Part shown: piece by piece, positions 21,474 through 33,810 of the stretch
Position numbering within the stretch: position 1 is the stretch's first letter
How the letters are laid out: each line of letters begins with the position of its first letter
Assembly: GCA_019054805.1 (NCBI GenBank)
Contig: JAHQIY010000002.1
Coordinates: 4,030,001-4,094,000 of the forward strand
DNA length: 64,000 nucleotides
From: Brachionus manjavacas
Taxonomy: Eukaryota; Rotifera; Eurotatoria; Ploima; Brachionidae
Direction of reading: 5' to 3'
Notes under the pieces: model-generated
Seen by the model: only the letters and a program-made list of their open reading frames with translations
What the model was told of the DNA's origin: nothing
Databases searched by the model: none
Translations under genes and position numbers: made by a program

Positions 21474-23631
21474 TTTACTAACGCAACATCACTAAATAAC
21501 AAACTACCAGAACTTGAAGCCTGAACGAAAATTGGCAAATTCGACTTACTTTTAGTCACTGAAACTTGGTAAAATGAATCCAATATTAGAAAATTAAATG
21601 GCTTTAACTGTTTTCGTCGCAATCGTGGTAGTAAAGGCGGAGGAGTTTGTATCTATGTAAACGAGACGTTAACAGCAAATTTAGTTGAAGAACCTGAGTT
21701 TTTGATAGACTCGGTTGAGCAAGTCTGGTGCACAATCAGAAAAGATCATGAGAAAATATTGGAGGGATGTATTTATCGCCCTAACAATTTGCACGACAGT
21801 GAGAAACGCGAGATTTTTTGTAAGGTCCGGCTATTGTTAAAATCAAAGGCATACAACGGACTTATCTTAGCTGGAGATTTCAATTTTCCAAGAATAAACT
21901 GGAGCCGATCAGGCGTACCTTTTGACAACCATTTGAATGAGGTAGATAAATCGTTCATAGATGTCATCAATGATTGTTTTCACTACCAAAATGACTATTT
22001 TCCGACTTTCAGAACAAATAAATTTGCTAGCACACTCGACTTAATTTTCACTGAGTCCGGAAATCGCGTTATCGATATCTGCAGCCCGGCTCTAGGCGAT
22101 ATTGAAAAAGCCCATCAGAGCATAATTTGGAAGTATACTTTAACGCATGATTCGTGAGTTTCCAGACAACTAAATCGGCCAGATATGTGTATCACAAAGC
22201 TGATTTTGAATTACTGAATGATTTCTTTAATTCAATAAGCTGGCAAGAAGATCTTAAAACGCTTTCAGTCCAGAGCTCATATGACAAATTCATTCAAAGT
22301 TACAGCGAAGCTTGTGCTAGATTTGTCCCGGTTAGGCGTACCAAAAGAGATAAAAAGCCGCCATGGCTTTAACCAGATGTTAAAAAGGCATCAGATCTAA
22401 AATTGCAAGTTAGAACGTTTATATCAACAGTGACAAAGATGAAAGTGCCTACCGAGAATATAAGAAGGCTAGAAATTTCGCGAAAAACTTAATAAACAAG
22501 GAAATAAAATTGAACAAGGAGTTTCAAATTGCAAGTGAGGCAATGTCAAATCCAAAAAAACTCTTTTCAGTTGTCTCAAAAGTAAACAAGTGATCAAAAA
22601 TCAGATAAGGCTTATACGTACTAAGGACAAAAATGCACTGACTGATATGCAATCTATAGCCGATGAGTAAAACAACCACTTTAACTCAGTTTTTATTGCT
22701 GATACGGATTCAACAAATCCAAGACTTGATACGAGAATAAAAACATCATGCGATCAGATAAGCGAGCTCTTGCTTAACACGGAGGTAATACATAAATGAT
22801 TATTAAAGTTTAATGGTAACAAATCATCAGGACCTGATAATGTGCACCCGTTAATTCTAAAAAGTGTGCAGATAGTCTCGCAGCTCCATGCAGTATCATT
22901 TTCGGCAAATCGGCAAGCGAAGCGATAATTCCGCGTCAGTGGAAAGTCGCTAATGTGACACCAATTTTTAAAAAGGAAATCGATCAGAGCCAGGTAACTA
23001 TAGACCTGTTTCTCTCACTTTTATCTCATGTATGATCATGGCGGGAATCATCTGTCACCACATATGTACCTATCTCAACACTAATGGATATATAAACGAT
23101 TAACAACACGGATTTGTTCCTCGTAAATCATGCGCTACAAATTTGCTTGAATCACAGGATTACATCACTAAGTGCTTTGCGGAGAAAAAATGCTTTCAAT
23201 GCCGATTTTGAGAAAGCCTTTGAAAGAGTTTCCCATCCAAAGCTGCTCTTTAAGCTTAAAGAGATCGGCATAAGTGGGAAATTGCTCAATTGGTTGTCAG
23301 ACTTTCTGATTGGGAGATCACAGAGAGTAGTCATGGAGGACATTAAATCAGAATTTAAACCAGTCAATAGCGGCGTACCTCAAGTTTCTGTTTTAGGACC
23401 AATTCTTTTCATCATATTTATAAATGACTTGCCAGATAAATAGAGAGATTGTCTTCTGTACGCGGATGACACAAATATTTTTAAGATTCTGAGAAATGCA
23501 TTTGATTACTTACTTCAAAAAGAAATAAACGCATTGCAAGAATGGTGCAGATTATGGAAAATGAGCTTAAATTGCAAAATATATAAAATAATGCATTTAG
23601 GAAAAGGTAACAAAAGACAAAAGTATTACAA
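21474..23631 (+). pseudogene. LINE ORF2, copy 2
   Basis: As in copy 1, with YADD at 23459-23470. Near 22860 and 22975 the A-runs are one and two bases shorter, which removes the HPLILKKCADSL open frame seen in the other two copies. It is cut at 23631 by linker J. Confidence 0.85.
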
Positions 23632-23754
23632 AAGCTTTTGGTCTACCTTTTTTTGAGGAAATTAACAAAAATTTCTGTAATGTTTGCAATAGTACCCTTG
23701 GGCCCGTCTTTCTGTCAGACGTATTGGAGCAGCTATTTATGCTCCTTGTTAGCA
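23631..23754 (+). repeat. Linker J, second occurrence
   Basis: Same 124-bp linker and same joints as at 16200-16323, with one substitution near 23670. Identical joints mean this unit-linker pair was itself duplicated. Confidence 0.92.
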
Positions 23755-24005
23755 TAACCACGAACCATCAGGCTGAATCGGCGGATGATACTATTGTTAT
23801 GGATGAGGAATCCCAGATCATAGCGACGGAGACGGTGACGTGGCCAGAGCCAGTCATTAGAAGTAATGCCTTCAGGCAACGTGCCTCTTCGCCATCTATC
23901 TCTGTGCCGAGTGATCCTTTCAAACACCTACATCCGTTCATGTCCCTGGATCAGCTAAGAGAAAAAAGCCTGCCCGATAAATTTAAAAACCAAAAAAAAA
24001 TGTAA
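23724..24005 (+). CDS. Acidic ORF, 5'-chimeric stub copy
   Basis: Third occurrence of the acidic ORF, again fused to linker J at its N-terminus. The surrounding unit ends 40 bp later. Confidence 0.3.
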   Translation: MEQLFMLLVSITTNHQAESADDTIVMDEESQIIATETVTWPEPVIRSNAFRQRASSPSISVPSDPFKHLHPFMSLDQLREKSLPDKFKNQKKM

Positions 24006-24044
24006 AATCAACGAAAAATAAAAGCGCAAAAAAACGCCGAAGAT
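23754..24044 (+). repeat. Unit U, truncated stub (copy 3)
   Basis: Only the first 0.29 kb of unit U (equivalent to 8890-9180) is present. At cgccgaagat it switches to segment P with three bases of microhomology. Confidence 0.9.
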
Positions 24045-24222
24045 ATTGCAGTCTACCTTTTTATTTAGCAATGTATGTTAAATCCATAATGTATGTCTAC
24101 TTTATATTTTATGAAGTTACAATTTATTACTTAGTTTAAGCTTTATTTGATTTTATTCAGCATCCAAAATTGATCACCAACTTCAAAATCCCCTTTTTTT
24201 CCTATAAAAAAAAACATAAAGA

Positions 24223-24830
24223 ATGTTTTGGCATGTTAAAACACGCCACAATTATGAAAATAAAACAAGATATAACAAAACAAAAAATTTATTTTATTTT
24301 GTTCTTAAAGATTTTTTTAGAATTCTATATCGATTGATTGATCTCGACGAGCTGAGAATTAACAATACAAATATTTTCACCTGTTACTGGTCTGATTTAT
24401 TAAACATTGATAAGTGTAAAGTTTTACATATTGGCAACATGAACACGAATTTCGATTACATAATCGATTCAAAACAGCTCAACAAGTCAACTTGCGAAAG
24501 AGACTTTGGTATCTATATCCAAAGCGACTTGAAATGGTATTCTCAAATCTAAAATGTGACTGCAAGGGAAAATCGTATTGTGGATGATTCGTAGATCTTT
24601 CAAATTTCCAACAACAAAAATTGTTAGGCTTTTATAATGTTCACTTGTTAGTCCTCATTTGATGCTAGACCAAGTCGTATTTTTCGTATAATATATTCAG
24701 TTTTCTAAAGCTTTTGGTCTACCTTTTTTGAGGAAATTAACAAAAGTTTCTGTAATGTTTGCAATAGTACCCTTGGGCCCGTCTTTCTGTCAGACGTATT
24801 GGAGCAGCTATTTATGCTCCTTGTTAGCAC
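24223..24830 (+). mobile_element. LINE RT C-terminal fragment (copy 2)
   Basis: Second copy of 3942-4549, with the same open frame and the same stop after LKWYSQI. Confidence 0.75.
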
Positions 24831-25626
24831 AAAATTATACCACGAAATAAAATTTAATCGAATTAATAAATAAAAAGTATGATATGAAATAATTATGAAA
24901 TAAAATTTTTAAATAAATGGTTCTTAAGTAATTTTTGAAGTGTAGAAATTAGGCAAGTTAAACAAATCAAATTTTGAATAAGATTTTTTGTTCAATATTT
25001 GATTGAAATTTTCACCCCAAAGAAGTCATGCTACTAATATTTTACATTTGGAAATTAATTTGAATAAAAGAATTAAATTTTCTTAGCAATTTATCTAAAA
25101 ATTTATCATTTTAAAGATTTAGCTTCTTTTATATTCAAAATTAAAAAAGTGTAAAAAATTACCCTGACGATTAATCTATGGTAAAAGAATTCTGGTAATT
25201 TGTGTTAGCATAAGTTGATAGAGCAAATCTCATTAACATATTAGATCATCTCTTTTAAACACAGTTTTTTTCATTATTTTTTTTTTAATATTAGTTTCAA
25301 ATGAATTTTTCTATTATTTTAATATTTTTTGGTGTGGGATAATATTTGGAAATTTTCCTGGATTCATTATCTTGTGAAAACGGCTTTACTTTTTATTGAT
25401 TTTTTAGGGTTTCTTATCCTTATGTATGCATGGTTGCATAGCGAAAGCAAATGTGTTTTTTTTCAATTTGATTAATTTTTTTGAGAATAAAAAAACAGCT
25501 ATTTCCTGTTTTCAGTAAAAAATTTATTATAAAAAAGTTTTAAATAAATTTCTTAAAGAAAATTTTCCAAGAAAAATGTCTTTCTTTTTTCTTTTTATTT
25601 AATTAATTATTGAATTCATATGAAAA

Positions 25627-26174
25627 CAGAGTCTGGATAATACGATGTGATTGGGCGGAAAAAATAGACATCGTATTAACCAATATCGTGTTAATCAAAT
25701 TTGCATGTTAAAGGATGGGAATAAAAAATTGACAAAATTTTTTTTTTTAGGAATTATTGTTTATTAAAAAATAAAAAATAAATTAAAAAGAAAAATATTT
25801 ATCAATTTTACTGATCGACGCTACAAAATTGATCCATTTTAGACAACTGATCAATGAATAAAGAACAGTCTTTGTCCTCTTGGGGAAAATACAATCTTAG
25901 TTTATCTATGCAATAGTTTTAAAGGTAATATTATGCCTTTTTTTAAATCCGTTTAACCATCCATTGCTAGCTTTAAAATCAGTTTGATTTAACATAGTTG
26001 CATATTTGATAGCTTAGGCTTGAATCAATGGACCGTTAAAGGTAATATTTTCAAATGACATAACTGATTTGAACCATTGATCAAGGGCCTCTTCAATTTT
26101 AACATAATTAGAACCTCTCATTCTTTTAGAGTTAGGATTGATTAAATTATTTTCACATAAGTTTTTTATCTTTT
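25627..26174 (-). mobile_element. pogo/Tigger-like element, inner part (copy 2)
   Basis: Uninterrupted version of the part at 5348. On the minus strand it reads from KNLCENNLINPNSKRMRG into the CENP-B-type helix-turn-helix (EEALDQWFKSV, NGPLIQ, ASNGWLNGFKK). The other half of the same element is at 33883-34226, beyond the LINE insertion. Bases 26165-26174 are the left copy of the 10-bp target duplication. Confidence 0.82.
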
Positions 26175-26240
26175 ATTTATTTATTATTTATTTATTTGTT
26201 TTCTGTACCGAGCTAGGGCTCCTTCAGAATAAATTAAAAA
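26175..26240 (-). mobile_element. 3' tail of the minus-strand LINE inserted in pogo
   Basis: Reads on the minus strand CTGAAGGAGC, loop, GCTCGGTACAG and an aaataaat-type tail ending at the 10-bp repeat tttatctttt. The same insertion ends at 33882. Confidence 0.7.
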
Positions 26241-26312
26241 ATCAAAATCAAAATAAAAAATAAAATTTAAGTTAATTGAAATTCATTCTATCAGTGCAGT
26301 CTCAACTTAACA

Positions 26313-26807
26313 ATGTCAAGTGCGGGAGATGATGATGCTTCCCAGGTATCATCAACACCGGATATAACCACGAACCATCAGGCTGAATCGGCGGATGATA
26401 CTATTGTTATGGATGAGGAATCCCAGATCATAGCGACGGAGACGGTGACGTGGCCAGAGCCAGTCATTAGAAGTAATGCCTTCAGGCAACGTGCCTCTTC
26501 GCCATCTATCTCTGTGCCGAGTGATCCTTTCAAACACCTACATCCGTTCATGTCCCTGGATCAGCTAAGAGAAAAAAGCCTGCCCGATAAATTTAAAAAC
26601 CAAAAAAATGTAAAATCAACGAAAAATAAAAGCGCAAAAAAACGCCGAAGATGGTCAAAATCTATGCAAATTTTTCTAAATAACTTGTTGAAAATTTTTC
26701 GCAAAGTAAAATTGACAATTTTAAATAAATTGAAAGTGAAAATTTTTCGAAAAATCTTAATCATTAATTTTAATGCATTTTATTTAGTTTTAATTTTAGT
26801 TCATTAA
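26313..26807 (+). CDS. Hypothetical acidic/basic ORF in unit U (copy 4, longest)
   Basis: 164 residues. An acidic Ser/Thr-rich N-terminal half is followed by a basic stretch (KNKSAKKRRRWSK) that could be a nuclear localisation signal or nucleic-acid contact. A Leu/Ile/Phe-rich end (about residues 115-164) looks like translated AT-rich sequence. The first 100 residues have balanced codon use unlike the flanks. No family is recognised. This copy has 7 A residues in the critical run, where copies 1 and 3 have more. Confidence 0.4.
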   Translation: MSSAGDDDASQVSSTPDITTNHQAESADDTIVMDEESQIIATETVTWPEPVIRSNAFRQRASSPSISVPSDPFKHLHPFMSLDQLREKSLPDKFKNQKNVKSTKNKSAKKRRRWSKSMQIFLNNLLKIFRKVKLTILNKLKVKIFRKILIINFNAFYLVLILVH

Positions 26808-26967
26808 TTTAAAAATTAAATTCAGTTTTTAAGTTGAATATGTTTTATAATCAGACTAGAATTTTAAGATTTTTAAAATAAAGAAAAAATTCATTAAATT
26901 GAATCCACAAGGCCAAAATATTTTTAAAAGATCAAAATATTTTTATTAGAATTAAATGAATAATATA

Positions 26968-29859
26968 TAGTGTTGGGCGGCGGTCCTGAAAAGACTGGTC
27001 CTAAACAGACGGTCTAGACCATTTGAGGGACCGTCCTTCTAAAAAGACCGGTCTTCCGGTCCGTCCGTCTGATGAGGACCGTTCTGAATTGAAGCAGTCC
27101 AGCAAATAGACTGGTCTTGACCGGTCTTTTAAGAGAAAATTAATTTTTTGAATCTGTTGTTTTGGACATCTGGTAGAATTCAAATAAAATGTTTTTTTAA
27201 ATAATTTTATAATTCATATATTTTCATAATATTTACTAAGACTACATAATTTAAGATAGTGTGATAAAGCAGTAAAATTTTTTTTTTCTTATTATATATA
27301 TTTGTTCAAAAAATTAATTAGTTTTCTTGACTGAACAATGATACATTTTCATATAGGAACATTATATATTCGACTATTTCAGGTGAAATTTTATTCTTAC
27401 GATCCTACACTTGATAGCCAGTTTATGAAAAAAGACGTTCTGACGGTGAACTAGAGGCCGCTGCTCCACCATTAACCAAAAAAAATTCATATAAGATCGG
27501 GTATTTAGCACTATTTTTTTTCCAAAACTCAATACAATCCGGAGCTTTTTGTTCATTATTATAAGCTTTAATTTCTTTAATCAACGCTTTCAAATTCATA
27601 GCCAGCCCATTATCTTCATCCGAAGAATCACTCATATAAAAGCTCATTCTACCATTAGACACCTTCTGAATCTTTTCTTGATTTGAACTTTTTTTTTCTA
27701 ATCTTTGTTTAATTTCAGGAAGAGAATCTTTCAAAAATAGCTCAGCTTTTTGAACATAAGTAGAGCTTTTACTTCCAGCTTTTGAAAATTTTTTTATCTT
27801 GGATGAAGATAAGTTGAAAAGATTAAATGATTATTATTTAAAAGAATATATTTTTGACAATAAAAATCGAGAAAATGTCCAAGAGTCTTTGGTTCAATAT
27901 GTGTTAATTGTAACATAATTAGTATTGAAGGAATATTAAAACCGGCAGACAGAGGTTGATCCATGCATAATTCGTTAGTTATATTGTTGATTGGTTATAG
28001 AACCTCCAACGAGTCATTTAGAACAGACGAATCCTCACTTGATTTAACTAACTTAGGATTTTTAGATAGTAAAAAATTCAAGGGCTCAAAGTTGTAAATG
28101 ATTCGCTCAATCATCAAAAATATACTGTTCCATCTCGTGGGATCACTCTGAACAACACATTTTTGATAAATTTTACGGTGTGTTTGCTCTTTGATTTGTT
28201 CTTCTTTTAGATTTGTAGAATGGTTAAACAAGCATGAAATCGAAGTATATTTGACGTAAGCTTAAACATTAAATTTTAATTTTTTAAATTAAATTTTTAA
28301 TTTTAATTGTACTCTTATAAAAAGTTAAAAAATGTACATCTCTTTTATCCATTATTTCGTCTAGTCTCAACTGCCACTTCAGCTTTTCTCTTTTACAATT
28401 CAAAACTTCATTTTCATATTCATCTTTCAATAAAATATATTCACTATCATTTTCATCTTGATCCCAAGTTTCTTTAAATTCAAATTTACAATTATTTTCT
28501 TTGTTGTTTGATTTTTAAATTTTTTCTTTTATTTTTTTAAGACATTAGTTACTATGAGATTAAGAACATGAGCTATACAACTAATTCCATTTAGATCAAG
28601 AATTTTTGCCAAAGTATCATTGAATTAACATTATCAGTTGTCATAAAACGAATTTTGTCTCGAATCGAAAATTCATTTAAAATTTTAGTGATGTATGATG
28701 CCATGTTTTCAGACGAATGTCCATCGATTATGTTTCTAATCGCCGAACAAATCGATTTTAAAGATAAGTTATTGTCCAAATAGTTTGCCGTAAGACTAAT
28801 ATATGAAAAGTTTTGAGTCGATGTCCAACAATCGCTTGTTATGAAAAAGTTTCTAAAATTTAAAATTTTTTTTTGAACAGCACGTTTTTTCATTAAAATA
28901 ATAATTTGTTAGTTCTGACAGCTGGAGGTTACCCATTTTTGGTTTGGTTTCATCTTCTTCAATATCAGTTTTTTATACCGATGAGTCGTTGCTTGAAACT
29001 TTTATTTCATCTGCCACTTCAGCATCTCTTTCGAATGAAAAATTAGTAGATGTTGACTGAGAAAACTGACTACAGTTTGACTGTGATTATTCTTCATTCC
29101 TTTATTTCTTGGTTTGAGAGTGATTTAAAACTGTTGATAAAGGTCTCGGAGTTTTTTTTGACTGAGAATGGTTTTTTTCTCTTTAATTTACTTCAGTGAT
29201 ATGATTCATTATAATAAATTTTTATTTTTCAAAATAAATTTAATAGCTTAAAGAGAACATGCAGATACTTATATTTATTCTTATTTCATTACCCTTTCAA
29301 TTCTTCAGTCAAAGTTTCAAGAAATTTTTTAGCTTAATAGAGTATTTATGAAGAGTTTTAATTTATGTTTTGGTGGACAGATAATTTTTTTTTTTAAATT
29401 GTTTGTATTTAAACTTAGCAAAATTTTTGAATTTAGAAAATAGTTAATAAAAAATTTCCACTGAGAGTGGATTCGTACTCAGATCATTATTTACCAAACG
29501 AAAACTAACACTCCCATCTGTTATGTTTTTTTACCTTGTTTACCATTTAAACAACTTATTTGCTTTGACTGAATCTATTCAGTTAGAAAAAAATAAAAAT
29601 TGTATAATTATTTATAAAATATTTTCTAATAAAAAATTTATAATAATTCTCAGATTAAAAAAAAATATATTTGGCCAGACCGGTCCAAGACGGACGGTTT
29701 GGAACGTTTAAATAGACCGTCCGTCTGTGAGCGAACCGTATTGAAGACCGCCTGTCTTTGGACCGTCCGAATAGAAGACCGTCCGTCTAGACGGTCTAGA
29801 CCATCTTCCTAGCGAAAAAAAGACCGTTTCTTCAGACGGACGACGGGTCACCAACACTA
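26968..29859 (-). mobile_element. hAT transposon (copy 3)
   Basis: Third copy of the 9496 element, same flanks and termini. Confidence 0.88.
27318..28938 (-). pseudogene. hAT transposase, degenerate (copy 3)
   Basis: Same decay pattern as copies 1 and 2. The N-terminal piece is shorter (starts near 28893) because of homopolymer changes around 28880. Confidence 0.85.
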
Positions 29860-30542
29860 AAAATAAACTTGAAAATTTTTAAAAAGGTTAAAATTTTGAT
29901 TTGAAGCATAGTTTAAGTAAAAACTCAAATTTTGAACTTTTGAATCAGATAAATTGGTCAAATTAGAAAAAAGTTCTAATAAGTGATCTATCGGTTGGTA
30001 AAATATCAAGTTAAATTTATTTTCTGGGAGCAAATTTTCTGAGTTATTTTCTGATTTTCAATTAAACACTTCCGGCTTTCAGCAGCAAAATTCTTATAAA
30101 AAAAATAATCTAAAATATAGATATAAAAATTAATAAGCAAGATAAATTATTTTGAAAATAAGAATGTGAAAACAAGCAGTAATTTAATATAATTAAGATG
30201 TGTGTTTATGAAAAGCTTAATAAGAAGGATTGAATAAAAAAACGTTATAATTTTATTTCAAATTGAAAAACGTCTTTTGAATCCTAAAAATCAAATCAAA
30301 AAGATTCAATGCCTTAAAATAATTTTGTTAAAAATATTGAATGTTAAAAAAGATTTAATTTGCAATTAATATTCGTAAACTATTTTTAAAATTTATTGAA
30401 ACAAATTTGGAAAAAAAGCGTAAGTATTTCGAAGATTTTAAATAAAAAATTTTACGAAAAAAAAAATCTGTAAAAAAATCGTAAAATTTACGAAAAAAAT
30501 TTTTTTACCTAAATTCTCGAAAATTTTCGATAATGTATTTTT

Positions 30543-31505
30543 ATGGGTGAAAACCATAACCAACAGGAGCTCACTCTTGACAACAACTCCGAAATGAAGA
30601 ATCATTGGACAAAATCGTTAAAGAAAATGATCGATTAACTCACTGCTAATAACGAAAAGCTCCAAACTAGAGTGGAGGAGCTTCTAGCCGCCAATGAGGC
30701 GAAATCGAAAGAGGCCGACGGTTACAAAGATGCAATCAACGATCTCAAGGGTCGAATCGTCGTACTTGAGGCGATCGTGAAGTCTGCAGGTCCGGCTTCT
30801 AGCCAATCGCAGTCAACTTTCGCATCGATCGCATCATCAAAATCATCGGTAGAATTTCAACCTGTCCAAAAAGCGAGAGTCAAATACATGTTTAAGTAAG
30901 AAGCAACGGACAGGATTAGTAGAGAGCATAACATTAAGATATTTGGTTTACCTGGCCATTCAGCTTCATCAAAACCCGAAGCATAGGAGCAATCCGATAA
31001 GCAGACAGTATCTAACTTACTCAAAGCCATTGGTCAGGACATATCAAAAGTGGTCCAGGTAAAAGGGTTTGCCAAACGACAAGAGTCGCGAAGCTCAAAT
31101 AAAGTGAAAAGAGCTGACGAAGTTCCTCCAGTTCTTGTCAGATTGAATAAGTATGCGTCGAGAGAAACCATTCTTTTGGCGGCTCGTAGATTAGCCATTA
31201 AGGATAGCGATTCTTTACAAACGAGGACCTTGAAAGTTCAATTTCAAAAAGTATCTCTTAAGCCAGATTTGACCTTAGCCGAGCGCAAGTATGAAGAAGG
31301 TCTTATGCATAAAGTTGTAGAAGAAATTGATAAAGCCTCAAAACAAAACATGCCATTTCGTTTTGGCGTCAAGCGCTTTCGAAAAGACCCATATACAAGA
31401 GAAGTCACATATGACCCAACTGTCGTCAAATACATTACAACCATAGCCCAAACATCGAGTCCGAGCGGGACACAATCGCACTTGCTCAATTCAGCCACCG
31501 AATAG
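30543..31505 (+). pseudogene. LINE ORF1, copy 3
   Basis: Same frame and same three premature stops as at 13065-14027. Confidence 0.8.
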
Positions 31506-31518
31506 CCTCTCATGTTTT

Positions 31519-33808
31519 TTTACTAACGCAACATCACTAAATAACAAACTACCAGAACTTGAAGCCTGAACGAAAATTGGCAAATTCGACTTACTTTTAG
31601 TCACTGAAACTTGGTAAAATGAATCCAATATTAGAAAATTAAATGGCTTTAACTGTTTTCGTCGCAATCGTGGTAGTAAAGGCGGAGGAGTTTGTATCTA
31701 TGTAAACGAGACGTTAACAGCAAATTTAGTTGAAGAACCTGAGTTTTTGATAGACTCGGTTGAGCAAGTCTGGTGCACAATCAGAAAAGATCATGAGAAA
31801 ATATTGGAGGGATGTATTTATCGCCCTAACAATTTGCACGACAGTGAGAAACGCGAGATTTTTGTAAGGTCCGGCTATTGTTAAAATCAAAGGCATACAA
31901 CGGACTTATCTTAGCTGGAGATTTCAATTTTCCAAGAATAAACTGGAGCCGATCAGGCGTACCTTTTGACAACCATTTGAATGAGGTAGATAAATCGTTC
32001 ATAGATGTCATCAATGATTGTTTTCACTACCAAAATGACTATTTTCCGACTTTCAGAACAAATAAATTTGCTAGCACACTCGACTTAATTTTCACTGAGT
32101 CCGGAAATCGCGTTATCGATATCTGCAGCCCGGCTCTAGGCGATATTGAAAAAGCCCATCAGAGCATAATTTGGAAGTATACTTTAACGCATGATTCGTG
32201 AGTTTCCAGACAACTAAATCGGCCAGATATGTGTATCACAAAGCTGATTTTGAATTACTGAATGATTTCTTTAATTCAATAAGCTGGCAAGAAGATCTTA
32301 AAACGCTTTCAGTCCAGAGCTCATATGACAAATTCATTCAAAGTTACAGCGAAGCTTGTGCTAGATTTGTCCCGGTTAGGCGTACCAAAAGAGATAAAAA
32401 GCCGCCATGGCTTTAACCAGATGTTAAAAAGGCATCAGATCTAAAATTGCAAGTTAGAACGTTTATATCAACAGTGACAAAGATGAAAGTGCCTACCGAG
32501 AATATAAGAAGGCTAGAAATTTCGCGAAAAACTTAATAAACAAGGAAATAAAATTGAACAAGGAGTTTCAAATTGCAAGTGAGGCAATGTCAAATCCAAA
32601 AAAACTCTTTTCAGTTGTCTCAAAAGTAAACAAGTGATCAAAAATCAGATAAGGCTTATACGTACTAAGGACAAAAATGCACTGACTGATATGCAATCTA
32701 TAGCCGATGAGTAAAACAACCACTTTAACTCAGTTTTTATTGCTGATACGGATTCAACAAATCCAAGACTTGATACGAGAATAAAAACATCATGCGATCA
32801 GATAAGCGAGCTCTTGCTTAACACGGAGGTAATACATAAATGATTATTAAAGTTTAATGGTAACAAATCATCAGGACCTGATAATGTGCACCCGTTAATT
32901 CTAAAAAAGTGTGCAGATAGTCTCGCAGCTCCATGCAGTATCATTTTCGGCAAATCGGCAAGCGAAGCGATAATTCCGCGTCAGTGGAAAGTCGCTAATG
33001 TGACACCAATTTTTAAAAAAGGAAATCGATCAGAGCCAGGTAACTATAGACCTGTTTCTCTCACTTTTATCTCATGTATGATCATGGCGGGAATCATCTG
33101 TCACCACATATGTACCTATCTCAACACTAATGGATATATAAACGATTAACAACACGGATTTGTTCCTCGTAAATCATGCGCTACAAATTTGCTTGAATCA
33201 CAGGATTACATCACTAAGTGCTTTGCGGAGAAAAAATGCTTTCAATGCCGATTTTGAGAAAGCCTTTGAAAGAGTTTCCCATCCAAAGCTGCTCTTTAAG
33301 CTTAAAGAGATCGGCATAAGTGGGAAATTGCTCAATTGGTTGTCAGACTTTCTGATTGGGAGATCACAGAGAGTAGTCATGGAGGACATTAAATCAGAAT
33401 TTAAACCAGTCAATAGCGGCGTACCTCAAGTTTCTGTTTTAGGACCAATTCTTTTCATCATATTTATAAATGACTTGCCAGATAAATAGAGAGATTGTCT
33501 TCTGTACGCGGATGACACAAATATTTTTAAGATTCTGAGAAATGCATTTGATTACTTACTTCAAAAAGAAATAAACGCATTGCAAGAATGGTGCAGATTA
33601 TGGAAAATGAGCTTAAATTGCAAAATATATAAAATAATGCATTTAGGAAAAGGTAACAAAAGACAAAAGTATTACAAAAGTATTTTCTCACTGATTAAGT
33701 AACCGGCGAAACTATAAATGTGGAAGAGACGACTGATGAAAGAGACATTGGGGTTATAGTATCATCAAATGGGAAATTCAAAATACACTCAGAATTCAAT
33801 ATATATTT
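31519..33808 (+). pseudogene. LINE ORF2, copy 3 (longest)
   Basis: Endonuclease and RT as in copy 1, with YADD at 33505-33516. A one-base loss in a T-run near 31860 breaks the endonuclease frame that is open in the other copies. It continues through RDIGVIVSSNGKFKIHSEF to about 33808, where it meets an oppositely oriented RT fragment. No tail of its own is visible. Confidence 0.85.
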
Positions 33809-33810
33809 GA

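Larger units (their letters stand above)
16323..23631 (+). repeat. Unit U, copy 2
   Basis: Head-to-tail copy of 8890-16199, about 7.31 kb. It starts inside the acidic ORF (at taaccacg), so the ORF lacks its first 17 codons. The remaining order is the same: hAT, ORF1, ORF2, then linker J. Confidence 0.92.
24042..26312. repeat. Segment P, copy 2 (empty hAT site)
   Basis: Matches 3761-5839 plus 8641-8838. The foldback hAT is absent: aattagaacctctc is continuous with a single attagaac near 26107-26114. It contains the LINE fragment 24223-24552, the pogo-like part 25627-26164 and the minus-strand LINE tail. Confidence 0.92.
26365..33690 (+). repeat. Unit U, copy 4 (complete, with native 3' continuation)
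   Basis: The only copy in which the LINE RT continues past the J joint (beyond 33690) to about 33808, with VNVEETTDERDIGVIVSSNG-type sequence. It most likely preserves the original arrangement. Confidence 0.88.

Noticed and set aside
16293-24005. New N-terminus MEQLFMLLVS for the acidic ORF
   Set aside because: It comes from linker J fused at the duplication joint and is not an evolved start.
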